From: Pseudidiomarina halophila
GTDB taxonomy: Bacteria; Pseudomonadota; Gammaproteobacteria; Enterobacterales; Alteromonadaceae
Length of the DNA stretch: 64,000 bases
Assembly (NCBI RefSeq): GCF_003987215.1
Contig: NZ_PIPW01000003.1
Coordinates: 186,001 to 250,000 of the forward strand
Direction of reading: 5' to 3'
Within the stretch, counting starts at the first letter, position 1; each line of letters opens with the position of its first letter. The translations under genes were made by a program, and so were the position numbers. The notes below the pieces were generated by a model that ran no database searches, was not told the origin of the DNA, and was given only the letters and a program-made list of their open reading frames with translations. Below, piece by piece: positions 21,369-30,318 of the stretch.

Positions 21369-24041
21369 GTGACGATTGGACAACTTGAGTGGCAGCACCA
21401 GTTTCTGGTTTACGGGCTGCTGCTTGCACTTTTTTGCATCGCGATTGGCTGGTGGATCGGCCATCGTGAGCGTGTGCGTCTGTCTCGTCTGGTTGATGCC
21501 AAATTCCGTACCTTAGCTTCACTTGCCCAAAACAAACCCCTTGAAGAAAAATTGACCGATATTTGTACCTTGATCGAAGGGCAAATTAGCGATGCGATGT
21601 GTTCAGTCATGTTGGTCGATCCTGTTAAAGGTGTACTTAATGCCGCAGGTACCCTAAGTCTGCCCAAGGCTTTTACCGACGCGCTACAAGGATTGCCTAT
21701 AGCTGATGGTGCGGGGGGTTGTGGCACCGCGGCCTATCGTCGCGTTCCTGTGGTGGTCGAGGATATGACTAAAGATGCGCGCTTCGACAGCTACGCAAAA
21801 CTTATTGAGGACTATAAGTTGCGCGCTTGCTGGTCATATCCGGTCATGTCGCCAACCCATAAAAACGTCATTGGTACCTTTGCTGTTTACTTTACTAAAC
21901 CGCGTAAACCCTGCCTGAGAGAACTGGATCTGATTCAGCGCAGCCGTGACCTGGTTGCGCTGGTGATCGATCAACATAATGATCGGATACAGCGTGAGCG
22001 CAGCGAGCAGCATAATCGTTCACTGTTTAGTTACAATCCAGAGGCTGTCTTTACTCTCGATCGGGACGGTAACTTTATGAGTCTGAACCGCGCTGGCTCA
22101 GATCTTATTGGTTATGAAGAGTTAGAAGTACTGGGTCAGCATTATGAACTGGTGATACCTGAGTTTGATCGGGCGCGGACGAAAAACCACTTCGAAGTAG
22201 CCTTGTCAGGTAAACCGCAGCGTTATGAGATAAAAATATATGACCGTAGCGGTAAACTGCACGATCTTGATGTCACCAATATGCCTATTGTCATTAATGG
22301 GGAAATCACCGGTGTGCATGGGATCGCCAAAGATGTAACTTCCGCGCGTCGTAATGAATCTCAATTGGCGTTGCTTGAGCGAAGTGTTGAATCCAGTACC
22401 AACGGTTTGATTATTTGCGAAGCCAATAAATCAAATTTCCCGATCATTTATGTCAATCCAGCATTCAAAGAAATCACAGGTTTTCTCGATGATGAAGAAA
22501 TTATCGGGCGCAACTGCAGGTTTTTACAGGGGCCTGATACTGATCCGGCAACCGTACAAAAAATTCGTGATGGTCTTAGTACCCGCAGTGAAGTCCGCGT
22601 TACCATTCTTAACTACCGCAAAGACGGCACCCCGTTCTGGAATGATTTAATCATTTCGCCGGTGCGCGATAGTGGTGAGAAGGTCACCCACTTTATTGGA
22701 TTGCAGAGCGATATTACCGAGCGTGTAGAACGCGAAGAGCAACTGAAATTTCTCGCTAAACATGATGTCTTGACCCGGTTACCTAATCGCAATGCCTTAG
22801 AAGAGCGTTTGGCTGAATGTCTGGAAGAAGCCTCGGCGGATGATGAAGGATTAATTGCAGTTTTATTTATCGATCTGGACGGTTTCAAACCGATAAATGA
22901 CAGTCTCGGCCATGCTGTTGGCGATCGCATCCTGGATGAAACCGCTCAGCGCTTACTGGGACAAATGGGTTCGAACGATTTATTGGCACGCTTTGGCGGT
23001 GATGAATTTGTCGCGGTGGTGTGTACGACACATGACCGCGACGCAGTAAGTGAGCTCGCGGGTAGTTTGTTAGACCAATTTCATCAACCGTATCGTTTTA
23101 ATGAGTTGGAAGTATCGCTGTCAGCGACCATAGGTATCGCCGACAACAGTACCCTGTTTACCAATCCGCTTGAGTTAATTCAACGGGCCGATGTTGCCAT
23201 GTATGAAGCCAAACGCCGTGGCGGCAGCTCGTATCATTGGTACAGTGCTGATCTGGATGCCGGTATGCAGCACCAGATTGAATTACGCACACAGCTGCAA
23301 GAGGCAATTCAGGCCGAGCAGTTTGAACTCTTTTACCAACCCATCGTTGATGTTAACGGGCAACCGCGTGCGGTCGAAGCTTTGGTTCGTTGGCGGCATC
23401 CGGAAAAGGGTTACATTTCACCTGGCGAGTTTATCCCGTTAGCTGAGGCTACGGGTCAAATTATCGCAATTGCAGACTGGGTGTTCAGGCAAGCCTGTAG
23501 TGATGCAGAGACACTACTTGGAACCGGCCTGGAAACTATTAGTATAAACTTCTCGCCGCTACAGTTTTATCGTGACGACTTCATCGAAAATGTTAATGAC
23601 ATCCTGACCGAATTTGCGATACAGCCGGGACAGCTGACCATCGAGATTACTGAGAATGTATTTATGCGCGACAGCAACAATATGATCGCGTTGTTACATA
23701 AGCTGCGCGAGCTTGGTCTGGGGATTTCAATCGACGATTTTGGTACCGGTTTTGCCAGTTTAAGTTATTTGAATCAGTTGCCGGTCGATGGTTTGAAAAT
23801 CGATCAGTCCTTTATTCACAATGTCGATAGCACCCGGCGTAATTCTGCGATCACGCGTGGGGTCCTGGCTATCGCCAGCGAACTAGATATTAGAACGGTT
23901 GCGGAAGGCGTGGAAACCGAGGCAGAACGTGCTTATGTGCTTGAGCATGGTTGTGACTTGATGCAGGGGTACTTGTTCTGTCATCCGCAGCCACTTGCCG
24001 AGGTGCTGGACTGGATAAAAAAACAGCAAGCGCAATCCTGA
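21369..24041 (+). CDS. GAF-PAS-LOV-GGDEF-EAL signalling protein
   Basis: An 890-residue c-di-GMP enzyme. A single N-terminal membrane helix (FLVYGLLLALFCIAIGWWIG) is followed by GAF (about 35-210), PAS (about 215-325), a LOV-type PAS (about 335-445), GGDEF (about 460-620) and EAL (about 635-885). The LOV motif GRNCRFLQG contains C383, the cysteine that forms the flavin adduct in blue-light receptors. GGDEF is intact but has no RxxD site. EAL motifs are intact (EALVRW, INFSPLQF, IEITEN, DDFGTGFASL, AEGVET). I choose GTG at 21369, preceded by AAAGGA, over a TTG at 21354. Confidence 0.93.
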   Translation: MTIGQLEWQHQFLVYGLLLALFCIAIGWWIGHRERVRLSRLVDAKFRTLASLAQNKPLEEKLTDICTLIEGQISDAMCSVMLVDPVKGVLNAAGTLSLPKAFTDALQGLPIADGAGGCGTAAYRRVPVVVEDMTKDARFDSYAKLIEDYKLRACWSYPVMSPTHKNVIGTFAVYFTKPRKPCLRELDLIQRSRDLVALVIDQHNDRIQRERSEQHNRSLFSYNPEAVFTLDRDGNFMSLNRAGSDLIGYEELEVLGQHYELVIPEFDRARTKNHFEVALSGKPQRYEIKIYDRSGKLHDLDVTNMPIVINGEITGVHGIAKDVTSARRNESQLALLERSVESSTNGLIICEANKSNFPIIYVNPAFKEITGFLDDEEIIGRNCRFLQGPDTDPATVQKIRDGLSTRSEVRVTILNYRKDGTPFWNDLIISPVRDSGEKVTHFIGLQSDITERVEREEQLKFLAKHDVLTRLPNRNALEERLAECLEEASADDEGLIAVLFIDLDGFKPINDSLGHAVGDRILDETAQRLLGQMGSNDLLARFGGDEFVAVVCTTHDRDAVSELAGSLLDQFHQPYRFNELEVSLSATIGIADNSTLFTNPLELIQRADVAMYEAKRRGGSSYHWYSADLDAGMQHQIELRTQLQEAIQAEQFELFYQPIVDVNGQPRAVEALVRWRHPEKGYISPGEFIPLAEATGQIIAIADWVFRQACSDAETLLGTGLETISINFSPLQFYRDDFIENVNDILTEFAIQPGQLTIEITENVFMRDSNNMIALLHKLRELGLGISIDDFGTGFASLSYLNQLPVDGLKIDQSFIHNVDSTRRNSAITRGVLAIASELDIRTVAEGVETEAERAYVLEHGCDLMQGYLFCHPQPLAEVLDWIKKQQAQS

Positions 24042-24053
24042 TTGCGCTTGCTG
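24017..24053 (-). terminator. terminator for the FecA-like receptor gene
   Basis: On the reverse strand a perfect 13-bp stem (CAGCAAGCGCAAT / ATTGCGCTTGCTG, 4-base loop) is followed by seven T. It ends the transcript of the receptor gene that stops at 24079. The hairpin overlaps the last codons and stop of the forward GGDEF-EAL gene; on the forward strand it has no T tract. Confidence 0.85.
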
Positions 24054-24078
24054 TGGGTTATTGCATTAACAGCGAAGC

Positions 24079-26214
24079 TTAGAAACGATAATCAAAGCCT
24101 ACTGAAACGGTTTGCGGCTTGTTTGGCCGTGCACCATAAGGTAGTCGTGAAATAATAACTTGCTCATCAAATACGTTGTCGACCTTCAAAAATACAGTGG
24201 TTTGCTCAGACAACGGATAACGACTTACCCAGTCCATGGTCAGTAGCGCTTCAGTCACCTGCAGCGGGTCGTTTTCACGCTGACAGCCTACGCTGACACA
24301 GGTTTCATCCATGTATTTAATGATGAAATGGTTGTCCCAGCCGTTGTCGTGCAAGAAACCAAAGCGGGCACTGAAAATATGCTCCGGAATGTCAGCTAAG
24401 GTATCGCCATCTTGTACGCCGCTGACGCTATTATCTTCACTGATTTCGGCACTGGTATAGGTATAGTTGAAGCTTGCAGGAATGGTTACAGCGCCTTGAC
24501 GCCAGGTTTGTCCCAGTTGAACTTCCAAGCCCTGAACCAAAGCTTCACCGGTAACAAAACTTCCCGAAGTTGCGCCATTGCTACATGGGCTGGCAACCGA
24601 GCAGCTTTCTGCCTGATTGTTAAAGTCGCTGCGGAACATGATAGCTTCGGCAAAAAAGTCGGCCTGATTGTAACGTGCGCCAAATTCGAAGTTGGTGCTT
24701 GTCTCAGGTTCGTCAGTTTCTTTCGCACCGCCGCCTAACGGGGCAAAACCACGGTGAACACCGGCTAATAGCTGTACTTGCTCATTGAGGTCATAAGTGA
24801 AAGAGACGCCCGGCAATACTTCTTGTGCATTGCTGCTGCGGAAGCTTGGCTCGTCGCTACGGTCTGTGTTGCTAAACTGTTTGCGATAGGTTTCAACGTC
24901 TTCATAGCGCACTGTTGCCTGAACTTTCAACGCGGCTGTTGCCTGCCAGGTATCCGCGAGCCAGAACGCATTGGCGTCAGCACCTTCCAGGCGATTGTTA
25001 CTGCCGGTAGGCTGAATGGTTTCCTGATAGACCAGGCTGCCATTGATTTGGTCGTAAACTTCGACTGGCTGGAACCGATCCATACGGTCGCTGTGGTCAC
25101 GTGCGCCAAACTCAAGCTCATGCTCGCCGAGCAGTGCGGTCAAACGCAGTTCAAGACCATAAGATTCGTAGGCACGATTGTTGTGTTTATAATCCAATCC
25201 CGCGTAATCCTGTTCACCATGCAATACGGCGATTGCGTCAGCATCGCCGGCGTTAGCTGCATCAATAAGACCGCCAGGACTGCCTTTGAACCAGTCGCGC
25301 TTATAGTCATTGCGGTAGGCGATAGCGGTAAAGTCCACGGTATCTGTTAACGAAGCATCGTAAGTTAAAGTGAAACCAGAATGCTGATTATCCATCTGAT
25401 CAATTGCGGTCAGACCATAACGGCGATTTGGATTTTCCGCGAAATCTGCTTCGGTAAGCCCGGCGTAGGTCTCGTTAGAAATTTGCTCAGAGTATTGTAA
25501 CTTAGCGGTCAAACTTTGATTGATCCCAGACCAGCGCAACTTCACCAGATAATCTTCGATATCGTAACCTGCATCACGGTTGCTGCGGTCGATGTCTTTA
25601 AAACCATTCGAATCACGCTGCACAGTGTCGATTAGCCAGCCAAAGGAGCCTGCTGTGCCGCCATAGTAGGCATGGATATCGCGACTGTTATTCTCGCCCA
25701 TACGCAGGGTGACCTGCCCCTGAGGTTCCTGTGGAATAGGCGTGGTCAGCAGGTTGATGACACCGCCTGTCGTCTGCGGACCGTAACGCAGTAAAGGCGC
25801 GCCTTTCAGTACTTCAATACTGTGCATACGGTAAGCTTCAGGGAAGTAATAAGCAGCGGGATTGGAGTAGGGAGCAGGTGCAATCAGCACGCCGTCTTCA
25901 AGCAGAGTGACTTTGCTTGAGCGACCACCAGCTGCAGCGCGGATACCGATATTAGGACGTAAGCCCTGGCCATCTTCTTCACGAATGTAAACGCCTGGAA
26001 CTGTTTTTAACAGCTGGTTAATGTCAGCGTTAACTTCCACGTCGAGTTGTTCAGGTGCAATGACGGCTCCTGATCCTGCGACGGTTTTTGCATCAGCTTT
26101 TGAGCCGATAATCTGGATAACTTCCGTGCCATCTGGCGCGCTTGTTTCTGCTGCAACGCCGGTTGTGCTTGTTAACGCCACCGCAAGGGCGCTAGCAATC
26201 ATCGAATAACGCAT
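24079..26214 (-). CDS. TonB-dependent outer-membrane receptor, FecA-like
   Basis: A 711-residue receptor with a signal peptide, a TonB-box-like EVIQIIG, a plug domain and a 22-strand barrel ending in VGFDYRF with the C-terminal Phe. The plug segments LLKTVPGVYIREEDGQG, LRPNIGIR and GVLIAPAPYSNPAAYYFPE resemble ferric-dicitrate receptors, but the N-terminal signalling domain of FecA itself is missing. The substrate is probably a ferric chelate. The start is ATG at 26214 after GGGGGAAA. An AT-rich inverted repeat about 60 bases upstream could be a Fur site. A strong terminator follows. Confidence 0.9.
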   Translation of the reverse strand: MRYSMIASALAVALTSTTGVAAETSAPDGTEVIQIIGSKADAKTVAGSGAVIAPEQLDVEVNADINQLLKTVPGVYIREEDGQGLRPNIGIRAAAGGRSSKVTLLEDGVLIAPAPYSNPAAYYFPEAYRMHSIEVLKGAPLLRYGPQTTGGVINLLTTPIPQEPQGQVTLRMGENNSRDIHAYYGGTAGSFGWLIDTVQRDSNGFKDIDRSNRDAGYDIEDYLVKLRWSGINQSLTAKLQYSEQISNETYAGLTEADFAENPNRRYGLTAIDQMDNQHSGFTLTYDASLTDTVDFTAIAYRNDYKRDWFKGSPGGLIDAANAGDADAIAVLHGEQDYAGLDYKHNNRAYESYGLELRLTALLGEHELEFGARDHSDRMDRFQPVEVYDQINGSLVYQETIQPTGSNNRLEGADANAFWLADTWQATAALKVQATVRYEDVETYRKQFSNTDRSDEPSFRSSNAQEVLPGVSFTYDLNEQVQLLAGVHRGFAPLGGGAKETDEPETSTNFEFGARYNQADFFAEAIMFRSDFNNQAESCSVASPCSNGATSGSFVTGEALVQGLEVQLGQTWRQGAVTIPASFNYTYTSAEISEDNSVSGVQDGDTLADIPEHIFSARFGFLHDNGWDNHFIIKYMDETCVSVGCQRENDPLQVTEALLTMDWVSRYPLSEQTTVFLKVDNVFDEQVIISRLPYGARPNKPQTVSVGFDYRF

Positions 26215-26274
26215 ATTTTCCCCCAATGAAATCAAGTTATTATTAGACGGGGGAGAGTATAAATAAAAACTATT

Positions 26275-26296
26275 CGCATTTGCAATAGCAAATGCG
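26275..26296. promoter_or_regulatory. candidate Fur-type operator
   Basis: Perfect 9-4-9 inverted repeat CGCATTTGC-AATA-GCAAATGCG, about 60 bases upstream of the FecA-like receptor. Read on the receptor strand it continues GCAAATGCGAATAGTT, which resembles the right half of Fur boxes. Iron control of the receptor is inferred from this and the gene's type. The site could also serve another repressor. Confidence 0.5.
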
Positions 26297-26338
26297 AGTT
26301 ATTCCTATTTAGGTAGTCGGGATTTAGCTCAAAACTGT

Positions 26339-27628
26339 TTAAATCACAAACAAGTTACGATACATGCGTTCCGCGTAATCGTCGGTCATGCCAGCGATGT
26401 AGTCACATAAAATCCGGTCAGCTGCAGCTTGCCCGGCCTGTGTAAAAGCTGCCTGCCAGCGCGCTCGCGTGTTTTGCGGCAGCAATCGCATGGGTTCGGC
26501 ATGGAAGGCGCTAAACAGGTTTAGCAGCATATTTTGACTGCGATAACGTAGTTGCTGAATGGCTGGCTGATTGATGACGTGCTCGAACACCACAGCCTTC
26601 AAACTATCGAGTAAATAACGTTCAGGTTGCGGTAAACATGCATTAAAACGTACCAGTGGCTCTTCAGCCTCAGCTAAGACCTCGGTCAGATGTACCTTGG
26701 TGACAAAAATATTCACCAGTGCACCAATAGCGTCTTTGCGCACACTGTGTTCCTGAGAGAATAACTGACGGCCGAGTTGCTGCATCAGCTTAGCCAGGTC
26801 ACTGTCAAGATTAGCAACCACGCCGTCGAGGTGGGCATGCCACTGGCTTTCGGACAGAGTACCGGTAACCACTGCGTCTTCCAGGTCGTGAACACCATAA
26901 GCAATGTCGTCAGCCAGCTCCATTAAGGAAGCGTCGAGACTTTTGTGTCTGGACCGCTGCCAGGGGCTTTCTGGTAAAGTATCCACCGCCTGAAACAGCC
27001 CCCGGTCTGCCGTTGACAGAGGTTCGAGAACCCAATCCAGCAGGTCTGAATCACAGGCGAACAGTGCCTTTGCCGGACGCCATTGAGCTAGACTACCGGG
27101 ATTCTCCGCAGCTGATGGTTGCGGCAGTTCGGGCATCAACACCGGGTATTTAAGCAACCCCAACAGTGTCCGGCGGGTAAGGTCCATACCATGTTCAGGG
27201 TGATAGGCCTCCAGTTTGCCGACAATACGAAAGGTCTGGCCGTTGCCTTCAAATCCACCGGAGCCGAGCATTTTGAAATTAAGTGCTGTTTCACCACCGT
27301 GTCCAAAAGGTGGATGGCCAATATCGTGGGCAAGACAGAGGGTTTCCATGAGATTGAGATCCGGCAGCATCGCGACTTCGTCTTCAGTTCCGACATGGGC
27401 CAGTTGATTAATTAGAGATGCCCCTATTTGCGCAGCTTCTAATGAATGGGTCAGGCGGGTTCGATAGAAATCGTTTTCACCTACGTTCATAATTTGAGTT
27501 TTTGACTGCAAGCGCCGAAAAGCAGCGGAATGTAATACCCGGGCCCGATCACGCTGCCAGGCGGTACGGCGGTCACCAGGGCGTTGAGTGGAAGGACCTG
27601 AGCGGCGTGCTTGCCAATGTGCAGTCAT
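26339..27628 (-). CDS. dGTPase-like HD-domain triphosphohydrolase
   Basis: A 429-residue cytoplasmic protein of the Dgt-like group, which splits dNTPs to nucleoside and triphosphate. The HD metal site reads LCLAHDIGHPPFGHGGE near residue 110. The upstream arginine-rich DRARVLHSAAFRRLQSKTQ and the RTRLTHSLEAAQIG segment carry the first histidine of the site. A second Asp is in ELADDIAYGVHDLED. The family includes both true dGTPases and less specific paralogues, and length fits the type 2 subgroup. AAGGA precedes the ATG by about seven bases. It lies 130 bases downstream of the methyltransferase on the same strand. Confidence 0.91.
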   Translation of the reverse strand: MTAHWQARRSGPSTQRPGDRRTAWQRDRARVLHSAAFRRLQSKTQIMNVGENDFYRTRLTHSLEAAQIGASLINQLAHVGTEDEVAMLPDLNLMETLCLAHDIGHPPFGHGGETALNFKMLGSGGFEGNGQTFRIVGKLEAYHPEHGMDLTRRTLLGLLKYPVLMPELPQPSAAENPGSLAQWRPAKALFACDSDLLDWVLEPLSTADRGLFQAVDTLPESPWQRSRHKSLDASLMELADDIAYGVHDLEDAVVTGTLSESQWHAHLDGVVANLDSDLAKLMQQLGRQLFSQEHSVRKDAIGALVNIFVTKVHLTEVLAEAEEPLVRFNACLPQPERYLLDSLKAVVFEHVINQPAIQQLRYRSQNMLLNLFSAFHAEPMRLLPQNTRARWQAAFTQAGQAAADRILCDYIAGMTDDYAERMYRNLFVI

Positions 27629-27758
27629 GTTAAATCCTTGCGAACTAGGGTGTTAAAGGTAATGGCTCTAGTATGCTATGTTTGGTCGAAGATACCAACT
27701 AAGGACCTGCTGAATGACAAACTTTGTGCAGGGCCGGGAGGGTGCTGCTTAAGGTTGC

Positions 27759-28427
27759 TTAATCGGGTAGGCGGAAAATCATCGCATCGTCACTGGTGTA
27801 AACGTTGTCGAGCTGCCAGTGGTGGGCGAGCCACGCGAAGCTGTTGATATGAAAAAAGCTGATGTGGGTCGGGTCATTGCGGTAAGACCAACCTTTGAAC
27901 TGTTCGAGATCGCGCCGGCGTTTGGTCATAAATGCCAGGTGGCCCCCCGGGACTAAACAGTCGACAAGCTGTTGAATCACCTGTGCTGGCTGTCCCAGAT
28001 GTTCGATGACTTCGGTGCAGGTAATGTAGTCATAACTTTCCCGCAGGCGTTCCGGATGAGGGGCGTAATAAATATCGTAGACGCTGCAGGGAAAGCCGGC
28101 TTCAGTCATCATTAACGGTAACGTAGGGCCGGGTCCGCAGCCGTAATCAAGACCCCGGGCTTCCGGTGCTAACTGTTGCTGAAGAGGTATCGCGATCCGT
28201 GCCAGGAAATCGCGATAACGCTGATCATCGGGCGAATTCTCGTGAAAATCGTAAATGGCTTTTTCTTCGTCGGGAGTTAACCGCTGTTGCTCAGGCACCT
28301 GAATAAGTTCACAGCTACAACAGCGCCAGTACTCACGACCGCGTAAACGGCCGCGTCGCTGGGTATAAAACAACTCGTGATTTTGTTGATTGCATAATCC
28401 ACAGTTCACATCAGGGCCCTGGAACAA
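27759..28427 (-). CDS. zinc-ribbon class I SAM methyltransferase
   Basis: A 222-residue protein. An N-terminal zinc ribbon has C9/C12 and C36/C39, followed by a Rossmann domain with motif I GLDYGCGPGPTLPLM and the typical CTEVIEHLG. This layout is common in methyltransferases acting on nucleotide sugars or lipids, but the substrate is not clear. The reading frame starts with TTG at 28427 directly after the stop codon of the upstream diguanylate cyclase, so translation by re-initiation is likely; GTG at 28409 is the alternative. Confidence 0.82.
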   Translation of the reverse strand: MFQGPDVNCGLCNQQNHELFYTQRRGRLRGREYWRCCSCELIQVPEQQRLTPDEEKAIYDFHENSPDDQRYRDFLARIAIPLQQQLAPEARGLDYGCGPGPTLPLMMTEAGFPCSVYDIYYAPHPERLRESYDYITCTEVIEHLGQPAQVIQQLVDCLVPGGHLAFMTKRRRDLEQFKGWSYRNDPTHISFFHINSFAWLAHHWQLDNVYTSDDAMIFRLPD

Positions 28428-29714
28428 CTAATCATTTTTGCAAGTGGCGATGCGTACACAGTTGCGACCGTCGATCTTGGCCTGGTACATGGCGCGGTCA
28501 GCACAACGGAGAATATCACCGGCCTGACGGGCATGAGCAGGGTAGATTGCGATACCTACACTTGCTGAAATTGTCAGCGTCAGCTGTTCGATAGAAAACG
28601 GTTTTGCCAACTCTTCGCGCAACCGATCGGCAATATTACGTGCCACACGTTGGGCTGCTTCGACGTCGGCCAAATCGTTGGCCAGGATCAAAAACTCATC
28701 GCCACCGGTGCGACAAGCAACATCCGTATCCCGCAAACAGGACTTAATACGACGGGCAACATGAATTAACAGTTGGTCACCGACACTGTGCCCGTAGGTA
28801 TCGTTCACGGGTTTAAATTTATCGAGATCGACAAATAGCACCGCCAGTGCCCGCTGTTGCTGGGTGCAGAGTAGTAAGCTACGTTCAAACAGCTCATCAA
28901 AATACGCCCGGTTGGGTAGATTGGTGAGCATATCCTGGCGTGCCATGCGCGCCATTTTCTCACGCTGCTGACGCTGTTCAGTTATTTCGCGGGCAATGCC
29001 CAGCAAGTGCGGATGCTCGTCCTGGTTATCGTGAATGCACGAGGCGCGACAGGTGAACCACAACCATTCGCCGTTAGCATGACGGATACGGAATTCGATA
29101 TCCTTTACCGGCGGGCCGCCGTTAATTGTCGAATGAATAAACGCATTGCACGATGGGACATCATCCGGATGAACGATTTCCTCAAAAGACTGATCTATGG
29201 ATTCGTCAATCTCATAACCGACATGTTGTTTCCAGTTCGGCGATAAATAGCCAATGATGCCGTTAATATTTACCGTGAAGATAATATCATTAGCTTCTTC
29301 GATGAGGGTGCGAAAGCGGTGCTCGCTGGCAATCAGCTCGTTCTCGAGGCGCTTGCGCTCGGTAGCTTCAACCAGGTAACCGGTCCAGATCAGGGTGCCA
29401 TCTTTCTGCTGCTCGCCGCGCTCATGGGCATCGAGCCAGAGTACCTGGCCACTTTTATGGATAAAGCGAAACGGGTGGTGCCAGTCGCGATGCTGCTCTG
29501 CAGAAAGCTGCTTACCGTTCATGACCTCAGCGTAGTCGTCCGGGTGGATGGCTGTGAGAAAGTCGTTCGCATCGTTTAACAGATCTTCAACTTGCAAACC
29601 CAGCAGCGCCTCAACAGATGCACTGATATAAGTAAAACGAAAACACCCCGCTGGATCACGAATGAGTTGATAGGTGATACCGGGCATTCGCTTAAGGAGA
29701 CTGTATCCTTTCAT
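28428..29714 (-). CDS. PAS-PAS-GGDEF diguanylate cyclase
   Basis: A soluble 428-residue protein with no membrane segment. Two PAS domains with PAC motifs lie at about 10-120 (FTYISASVEALLGL) and about 125-250 (SPNWKQHVGYEIDES), followed by GGDEF at about 260-425. LFVDLDKFKPVNDTYGHSVG and GGDEF are intact. RDTD five residues before the loop is a complete RxxD inhibition site, so an active, product-inhibited cyclase is expected. YajQ lies just upstream on the same strand and the methyltransferase follows at once, suggesting one transcript. Confidence 0.93.
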   Translation of the reverse strand: MKGYSLLKRMPGITYQLIRDPAGCFRFTYISASVEALLGLQVEDLLNDANDFLTAIHPDDYAEVMNGKQLSAEQHRDWHHPFRFIHKSGQVLWLDAHERGEQQKDGTLIWTGYLVEATERKRLENELIASEHRFRTLIEEANDIIFTVNINGIIGYLSPNWKQHVGYEIDESIDQSFEEIVHPDDVPSCNAFIHSTINGGPPVKDIEFRIRHANGEWLWFTCRASCIHDNQDEHPHLLGIAREITEQRQQREKMARMARQDMLTNLPNRAYFDELFERSLLLCTQQQRALAVLFVDLDKFKPVNDTYGHSVGDQLLIHVARRIKSCLRDTDVACRTGGDEFLILANDLADVEAAQRVARNIADRLREELAKPFSIEQLTLTISASVGIAIYPAHARQAGDILRCADRAMYQAKIDGRNCVRIATCKND

Positions 29715-29753
29715 TCTCGGCTCATTGCTGCGGGGCTTAATTAAGTAATAGTC

Positions 29754-30239
29754 TTAATCGCGAAAGTTCTCAAATTGTAGCGGCAATTCGATGTCAGCTT
29801 CACGCAGCATTGCCATGGTCTGCTGCAGGTCATCGCGCTTCTTGCCGGTGACCCGTACTTTATCGCCCTGAATTGAAGCCTGGACCTTGAGCTTACTATC
29901 TTTGATCAGCTTCACTATCTTTTTGGCTAAAACTTGATCAATACCTTGTTTTAAAGCGACTGTGGTACTATAGGTCTTGCCGCTGTGGGTTAATTGATCG
30001 GGTGATTCACTCCCCGCCAGACTAACGTTGCGTTTGGCGCAGTGGTTAGCAAAGATGTCGTGCAATTGCTGGACCTGAAAGTCAGACTCTGAAGCAAGCG
30101 TCACGACCAATTCTTTAAGTTCTATACGCGCGTCGACACCACGAAAATCAAACCGTGTTGCTAATTCGCGATTGGCATTATCTACGGCATTTTTAAGTTC
30201 GACCGTGTCAATCTCAGAAACAATGTCAAAAGAAGGCAT
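29754..30239 (-). CDS. yajQ: YajQ family nucleotide/c-di-GMP-binding protein
   Basis: A 161-residue cytoplasmic protein with the family N-terminus [20 protein letters not shown] and the segments RFDFRG and [21 protein letters not shown]. The length is normal. In some gammaproteobacteria YajQ proteins bind cyclic di-GMP and alter transcription factor activity; in E. coli nucleic-acid binding has been reported. Its place directly upstream of a diguanylate cyclase supports the c-di-GMP effector reading here. It is divergent from the CheB-CheR-GGDEF-EAL gene. Confidence 0.94.
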   Translation of the reverse strand: MPSFDIVSEIDTVELKNAVDNANRELATRFDFRGVDARIELKELVVTLASESDFQVQQLHDIFANHCAKRNVSLAGSESPDQLTHSGKTYSTTVALKQGIDQVLAKKIVKLIKDSKLKVQASIQGDKVRVTGKKRDDLQQTMAMLREADIELPLQFENFRD

Positions 30240-30318
30240 AGTTTTTACCTTTCTAATCAGTTTTACGTAAAATTATGTTTTATTATCTTTAATAAGTGCG
30301 CGTATAACAAGGAAATGT

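Noticed and set aside
24778-25350. 190-codon open frame on the forward strand inside the FecA-like receptor gene
   Set aside because: It is antisense to a clearly conserved receptor. Its translation has no recognisable domain or ribosome site.
27629-27758. Small gene between the methyltransferase and the dGTPase-like gene
   Set aside because: Short frames here have no ribosome site or recognisable product; treated as a leader region.
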